Shown here one piece after another: positions 60,330 to 64,000 of a stretch of DNA of 64,000 bases; positions within the stretch are counted from its first letter, which is position 1, and every line of letters begins with the position of its first letter. The notes below the pieces were generated by a model that was not told the origin of the DNA, did not search any database, and was given only the letters and a program-made list of their open reading frames with translations. A program made the position numbers and the translations under genes. The stretch covers positions 8,234,308 through 8,298,307 of the forward strand of contig NZ_AP018227.1 of assembly GCF_002368095.1 (NCBI RefSeq), read 5' to 3'. This DNA comes from Calothrix parasitica NIES-267 (GTDB lineage: Bacteria; Cyanobacteriota; Cyanobacteriia; Cyanobacteriales; Nostocaceae).

Positions 60330-60827
60330 ATGAAAAGTAAAGGTTTAGCATATATTTTGTGGTTTTTATGCGCTTTTAGTCTATTCGGCGCTCAACGCTT
60401 TTACTGTAAAAGATATATTAGCGGTTTTATCTATCTATTTACCTTTGGTTTTTTTGGAATCGGACAATTTATCGATTTACTTCTTATCCCAAATATGGTG
60501 GATGAAGAAAATTTAAAGTATCAAGCCCTATACGGTTATCAAAATATTAATATCAGCGGTAATCCTCAAGTTACCATAAATGTTGACGGTCGGAAAAGCC
60601 ATGCATATAAAACTCAAACTGCTAACAATAGAAAAGTTTCAGATACTATAAAAATTTTGCAAACAGCTAAGAATAATGGGGGGATGATAAATCTTTCAGA
60701 TTGTGTTCTTGCTACTGGTAAAGAAACTGCACGGGTAAAGCAGACTCTCGATACGATGTGTAAAGATGGTTTGCTTGAAATTACTAATCTTCCCGATTCG
60801 GGGGCTATAGTTTATAAACTGCTTTAA
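60330..60827 (+). CDS. TM2-domain protein with winged-helix-like tail
   Basis: A protein of 165 residues. The TM2 domain (about 1-52) has two membrane segments joined by a short loop: AYILWFLCAFSLFGAQRFYC and GFIYLFTFGFFGIGQFIDLL. After a polar linker, the last ~60 residues (TIKILQTAKNNGGMINLSDC, then ETARVKQTLDTMCKDGLLEI) look like a small winged-helix or similar helical module. I chose the ATG at 60330; a TTG six bases earlier is possible. The function is unknown. Confidence 0.85.
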   Translation: MKSKGLAYILWFLCAFSLFGAQRFYCKRYISGFIYLFTFGFFGIGQFIDLLLIPNMVDEENLKYQALYGYQNINISGNPQVTINVDGRKSHAYKTQTANNRKVSDTIKILQTAKNNGGMINLSDCVLATGKETARVKQTLDTMCKDGLLEITNLPDSGAIVYKLL

Positions 60828-60851
60828 ATTCACATTTAACACCAGTTTTAT

Positions 60852-60895
60852 AAACCCGGTTTATTTAAGCTTCTTGAGCATGGAACAAGATATCA
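60852..60895. repeat. Half copy of the 22441 element
   Basis: TAAACCCGGTTTATTTAAGC, then CTTCTTGAG and AACAAGATAT, matches the right half of the element at 22441-22552 with a few changes. Confidence 0.65.
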
Positions 60896-60903
60896 GTTTA
60901 AAT

Positions 60904-61308
60904 TCAAATATCTTTAACTGTATTTATTGTATTTTGCTCAAGATATTGAGCAATTTCTTTTTTATCCATGCTTCCTTCAGCGACTTTCAAAACTAAAATA
61001 TAAGTCTCTTCGTTATCTGTATTTAAAATAAATCCATTTATTCTTAAAAAAGTATCCATTACCGCAAAAGCAGTCCGCTTATTACAGTCAATAAAAGGAT
61101 GATTTTTAGCAATATGATATAGATAAGCAGCAGCTTGTTCGTAAATTGTTGGGTGTAGATATTCTCCGAAAAATGTCGCTTGTGGTTGAGCTAGGGCAGA
61201 TTCTAATAACCCTTCATCTCTGACACCAGCAGTTCCACCGAAACTAGCAACTTGGTCTAAGTGAATTTCTATTGCATCCCTAACAGACAAGAATTTAGGA
61301 ATCTGCAA
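60904..61308 (-). CDS. Doc-type (Fic fold) death-on-curing toxin
   Basis: A toxin of 134 residues with the Doc/Fic active-site motif HPFIDCNKRT (about 70-79), where the usual small residue after the acidic one is a cysteine. The Doc family phosphorylates and blocks elongation factor Tu; other Fic proteins AMPylate targets. It starts inside the 3' end of the antitoxin gene (14-base overlap), the usual layout of a toxin-antitoxin pair. The full length is intact. Confidence 0.92.
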   Translation of the reverse strand: MQIPKFLSVRDAIEIHLDQVASFGGTAGVRDEGLLESALAQPQATFFGEYLHPTIYEQAAAYLYHIAKNHPFIDCNKRTAFAVMDTFLRINGFILNTDNEETYILVLKVAEGSMDKKEIAQYLEQNTINTVKDI

Positions 61309-61486
61309 GACGACGGTAAACCTCTTCTCTTTCTCGTTTTGATGCTAAGTAAGCTTGCCATACTTCACTGTCTTGTGAATTGTCTTGACACTTTTCTTTA
61401 AAAAAGCGTACAACTTGTAATAATTCATTTAACTGTGACTCTGGAATCTGCTCTAATTCTTGAATAATTTGTTCTTTGAGAGTCAT
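61295..61486 (-). CDS. Antitoxin partner of the Doc-type toxin (DUF2281-like)
   Basis: A small acidic protein of 63 residues encoded just before and overlapping the toxin gene. The N-terminal pattern IIQELEQIPESQLNELLQVV followed by RFFKEKC is like DUF2281/YefM-linked small antitoxins of cyanobacteria; it does not look like classical Phd. The C-terminal half (YLASKREREEVYRRLADS) is charged and likely to bind and block the toxin. The role is inferred from position. Confidence 0.82.
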   Translation of the reverse strand: MTLKEQIIQELEQIPESQLNELLQVVRFFKEKCQDNSQDSEVWQAYLASKREREEVYRRLADS

Positions 61487-61659
61487 TTTTCTAACCGATA
61501 TTACACTTTCATTTTACAATTTTATATTTTCGTATGTGTAAATAAGGAATAGTTAAAAGCTATAAGAATAAGTATTAATTGTTTAATTTTTGAATGGTAG
61601 ATGCAGTTTAGTTTAAATTGAAAGATTAAATCAAAAACAAATCAAAAATAAATTAAAAC

Positions 61660-62718
61660 CTAAGCCATTTGCTTATTTTGATATTTTATTAATTCACTTG
61701 GTGCAAATACACCTTCTTCCGTAATAATTGCTGCAATTAATTCTGCTGGAGTGACATCAAAAGCAGGATTATAAAAATCAACACCTTCTGGTGTAATGAT
61801 AGTTTCTCCTACCTGATAAATTTCTGCTGGATTACGCTCTTCAATAGTAATTTCATTCCCACTAGCAATAGAAAAATCAACTGTAGATAAAGGTGCTGCG
61901 ACGAAGAAAGGTACATTATGAGCTTTTGCAATCAATGCCAAACTGTAGGTACCGATTTTATTTGCAGCATCACCATTAGCTGCGATTCTGTCAGCACCCA
62001 CAACTACCGCATGAATCATATTCTGTTTCATGCAATGTGCTGCCATACTATCAGTAATTAAAGTTACTGGAATACCTTCTTGAACGCATTCCCAAGTTGT
62101 TAATTTAGCACCTTGAAGCCTGGGACGAGTTTCTCCAGCCATCAGCTTTTCCAAACGTCCTTCTCGCCAAGCCGAACGTACTATACCCAAAGCAGTACCA
62201 TAACCCGCAGTCGCTATAGCACCAGCATTACAGTGGGTTAATATAGTTAGCTTTTCTGGCGTTTCCGGTAATGCTTTTAAACCATTGTCACCAATTCTGT
62301 GACAAGTTTGTAAATCTTCAGCGTTGATAGTTTGAGCAGTTTCTAAAAGAATACTTTTTATTTCGTCTACAGTCCCTATTGATTCATAGGCCGTTTTTAG
62401 CATACGTGAAATTGCCCAGAACAAATTCACTGCTGTAGGACGAGTTTCCCGCAACATCTGTGCAACTTGCTCCAAACGACTGATAAACTCATTGCGGTTA
62501 TTTGTCTTTATTTCTCGCGCTCCGAGGTACATACCGTATGCAGCAGCAACCCCAATTGCAGGAGCACCACGGACAATCATAGTCTTGATAGCCTGTGCCA
62601 TGTCTTCACTACGGTGAATTTCCACATAGGAATATTCCAGTGGTAAACGAGTTTGGTCGATTAAAGAAACCGAATTATTATGCCAGATTACAGGATATAC
62701 GGGATTGTTTTGCGACAT
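61660..62718 (-). CDS. mtnA: S-methyl-5-thioribose-1-phosphate isomerase
   Basis: An enzyme of 352 residues of the methionine salvage pathway, converting methylthioribose-1-phosphate to methylthioribulose-1-phosphate. The diagnostic [16 protein letters not shown], the cysteine in [19 protein letters not shown] and the aspartate in [20 protein letters not shown] are present. The fold is the eIF2B-like family. The length is standard. No other salvage gene lies next to it. Confidence 0.97.
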   Translation of the reverse strand: MSQNNPVYPVIWHNNSVSLIDQTRLPLEYSYVEIHRSEDMAQAIKTMIVRGAPAIGVAAAYGMYLGAREIKTNNRNEFISRLEQVAQMLRETRPTAVNLFWAISRMLKTAYESIGTVDEIKSILLETAQTINAEDLQTCHRIGDNGLKALPETPEKLTILTHCNAGAIATAGYGTALGIVRSAWREGRLEKLMAGETRPRLQGAKLTTWECVQEGIPVTLITDSMAAHCMKQNMIHAVVVGADRIAANGDAANKIGTYSLALIAKAHNVPFFVAAPLSTVDFSIASGNEITIEERNPAEIYQVGETIITPEGVDFYNPAFDVTPAELIAAIITEEGVFAPSELIKYQNKQMA

Positions 62719-62744
62719 CTTTTGTTGAAAAATAAATTTAATTG

Positions 62745-62825
62745 CTTGCTAGTGGGTAATGGGTAATGGGTAATAGGTAACTTTCTAATTCTCAATTCCC
62801 AATGCCCAATGCCCAATACCCAATT
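62745..62825. repeat. Heptamer tandem repeat (GGGTAAT, then CCCAATG)
   Basis: GGGTAAT units on the left face CCCAATG/CCAATTC units on the right, so the whole could fold into a weak hairpin. It lies between mtnA and dxs. Confidence 0.8.
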
Positions 62826-62849
62826 CCAATCACTTGCAATTAATTGTAA

Positions 62850-64000
62850 TTAAACTACAGCAGATGGTTGATTGCTGAAGAAACTTTTTAAGATTGTTTG
62901 AGCAATCTGAGGACTAGTTAAACCTAATTCAGCTTTGCTTTCGTCTGGAGTTGCGTGGTCTACTAGAATATCGGGTACTCCCAAACGTTTGATGGGTACT
63001 AGAATATCGGCATCCAATAGCGCTTCTGCAACTGCGGAACCAAAGCCACCCATTACACAACCTTCTTCCAATGTGACTACTTTCCCTATCTGTTTTGCTA
63101 AGGGGAACATCAATTCTGTATCCAAAGGTTTACAGAAGCGAGCATTAATCACAGTGGCTTCAATACCGTGTTCGCTGAGGATTTCGGCTGCTTGTAGTGT
63201 GGAATTCACCATTGCACCGTAGCCTATCATCAATATGTCATCGCCGTTACGGAGAATTTCGCCTTTGCCAATTTCTAAAGGTTCCCAACCTTCTTCCATC
63301 AGCGGAACACCATATCCATTACCGCGAGGGAAACGCATTGCAATCGGACCTTTAGTATAGTTAACCCCGGTAACAGTCATTCGCTGTAGTTCGGCTTCAT
63401 CCTTCGGAGCCATCATTACAATGTTGGGAATGCAGCGCATATAAGCAATATCGTACATTCCCTGGTGGGTGGGGCCGTCATTACCAACAATTCCCGCTCT
63501 ATCTAAACAAAAGAACACGGGTAAATTTTGGATGCAAACATCATGAACAATTTGGTCGTAACCGCGTTGCAAAAATGTTGAATAAATATCGGCAACCGGT
63601 CGCATACCTTGAGTAGCCAATCCAGCAGCTAAGGTGACAGCATGTTGCTCGGCAATTCCGACATCTACATATTGGTCGGGAAGCTTCGCTTGTAGCTTAT
63701 CCAAACAAGTTCCCGTAGCCATTGCAGCGGTAATACCGATAATTTTCGGGTCTTGTTCGGCAAGTTTGACTAAAGTATGAGCAAAAACTTTTGAGTATTT
63801 TGGTGGTTTGGGTTTACTTGAAGGAATCGCTTTACCAGTTTTTAAATTAAATGGGCTTTGAGCGTGATAGCCGACTTTATCTTTTTCGGCGATATCATAA
63901 CCTTTACCCTTGGTAGTAGCTACATGAACTAAAACCGGTCCCGGAATTTGATGTGCTTGCTTAAAAGTCGCAATCAAATCTTCTAAATTATGACCATCAA
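62850..64000 (-). CDS. dxs: 1-deoxy-D-xylulose-5-phosphate synthase, C-terminal part (cut by window edge)
   Basis: The last ~383 residues of DXS, the first enzyme of the MEP isoprenoid pathway, which feeds carotenoids, chlorophyll tails and hopanoids. The frame stays open to the window edge (DGHNLEDL before the first internal TTG), so the gene continues beyond 64000. The transketolase middle domain ([20 protein letters not shown]) and the C-terminal domain ([20 protein letters not shown]) are complete. The N-terminal thiamine-diphosphate part lies outside the window. Confidence 0.96.
   Translation of the reverse strand, partial: DGHNLEDLIATFKQAHQIPGPVLVHVATTKGKGYDIAEKDKVGYHAQSPFNLKTGKAIPSSKPKPPKYSKVFAHTLVKLAEQDPKIIGITAAMATGTCLDKLQAKLPDQYVDVGIAEQHAVTLAAGLATQGMRPVADIYSTFLQRGYDQIVHDVCIQNLPVFFCLDRAGIVGNDGPTHQGMYDIAYMRCIPNIVMMAPKDEAELQRMTVTGVNYTKGPIAMRFPRGNGYGVPLMEEGWEPLEIGKGEILRNGDDILMIGYGAMVNSTLQAAEILSEHGIEATVINARFCKPLDTELMFPLAKQIGKVVTLEEGCVMGGFGSAVAEALLDADILVPIKRLGVPDILVDHATPDESKAELGLTSPQIAQTILKSFFSNQPSAVV

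Overview
The window looks like chromosomal DNA of a filamentous, heterocyst-forming cyanobacterium (order Nostocales). The grounds are a fraC-fraD-fraE filament-integrity operon, a small HetP-like protein, DevBCA-type exporter genes, an NdbB-like dehydrogenase, type IV pilin G/H-like proteins, DUF4278, DUF1400 and AAA-like (AAA_35) families, HIP1 octamers (GCGATCGC at 16622, 19743 and 55906) and many heptamer tandem repeats between genes. I cannot name the genus.

Layout. 1-8917: the 5' part of a cytochrome P450, then two divergent TetR-type regulators. One carries a C-terminal ribbon-helix-helix-like tail, the other two N-terminal TetR DNA-binding domains in tandem. A half-size permease follows, then a complete tripartite exporter (membrane fusion protein, permease, ATPase, TolC-like channel) with a clear operator-like palindrome at its promoter. 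9441-13587: an FAD monooxygenase, a DUF1400 alpha/beta hydrolase, and a broken glutaredoxin joined to a broken Uma2-type gene. 13656-21616: housekeeping genes (acyltransferase, proS, a DUF2993/GerMN pair, an ArsR regulator, accB, efp, purN). 21900-23870: three related pilin-G/H genes, of which two have lipoprotein signals and one is broken by a nonsense codon. 24219-30590: a sugar-type ABC permease, a pentapeptide protein, fraCDE on the minus strand, and a two-domain CobA/BtuR-like protein. 30980-37449: a penicillin-acylase-family protein, an iron-uptake-type porin, a cytochrome b-like protein, a repeat-rich noncoding block and the HetP-like gene.

37450-39465 is about 2 kb of AT-rich DNA without intact genes. 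39466-48686 is a surface cluster: a DUF11/SdrD-type secreted protein, a large outer-membrane barrel with Ig-like N-terminal domains, a glycine-rich DUF11 adhesin, and a lipoprotein combining phospholipase D, EF-hand-like and helix-hairpin-helix segments. 48790-53577 is a two-gene minus-strand operon encoding a CHAT protease-NTPase and a membrane-anchored NTPase. This is the most likely conflict or cell-death module here. 53999-64000 holds an ndbB-like gene, a HAD hydrolase, an insertion sequence lodged in a heptamer array, DUF4278, moeA, a TM2-domain protein, a Doc-type toxin-antitoxin pair, mtnA and the 3' part of dxs.

Repeats are a strong theme. A palindrome around GAGACGT occurs six times, a family built on AAACCCGGTTT occurs at several sites, and other long palindromes and heptamer arrays sit between genes, including inside the exporter operon. 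The strongest candidates for new biology are the CHAT/NTPase operon, the DUF11-barrel-adhesin cluster, the double-headed TetR with its exporter, and the pilin-head lipoproteins. All assignments come from reading the sequence; no database search was made.
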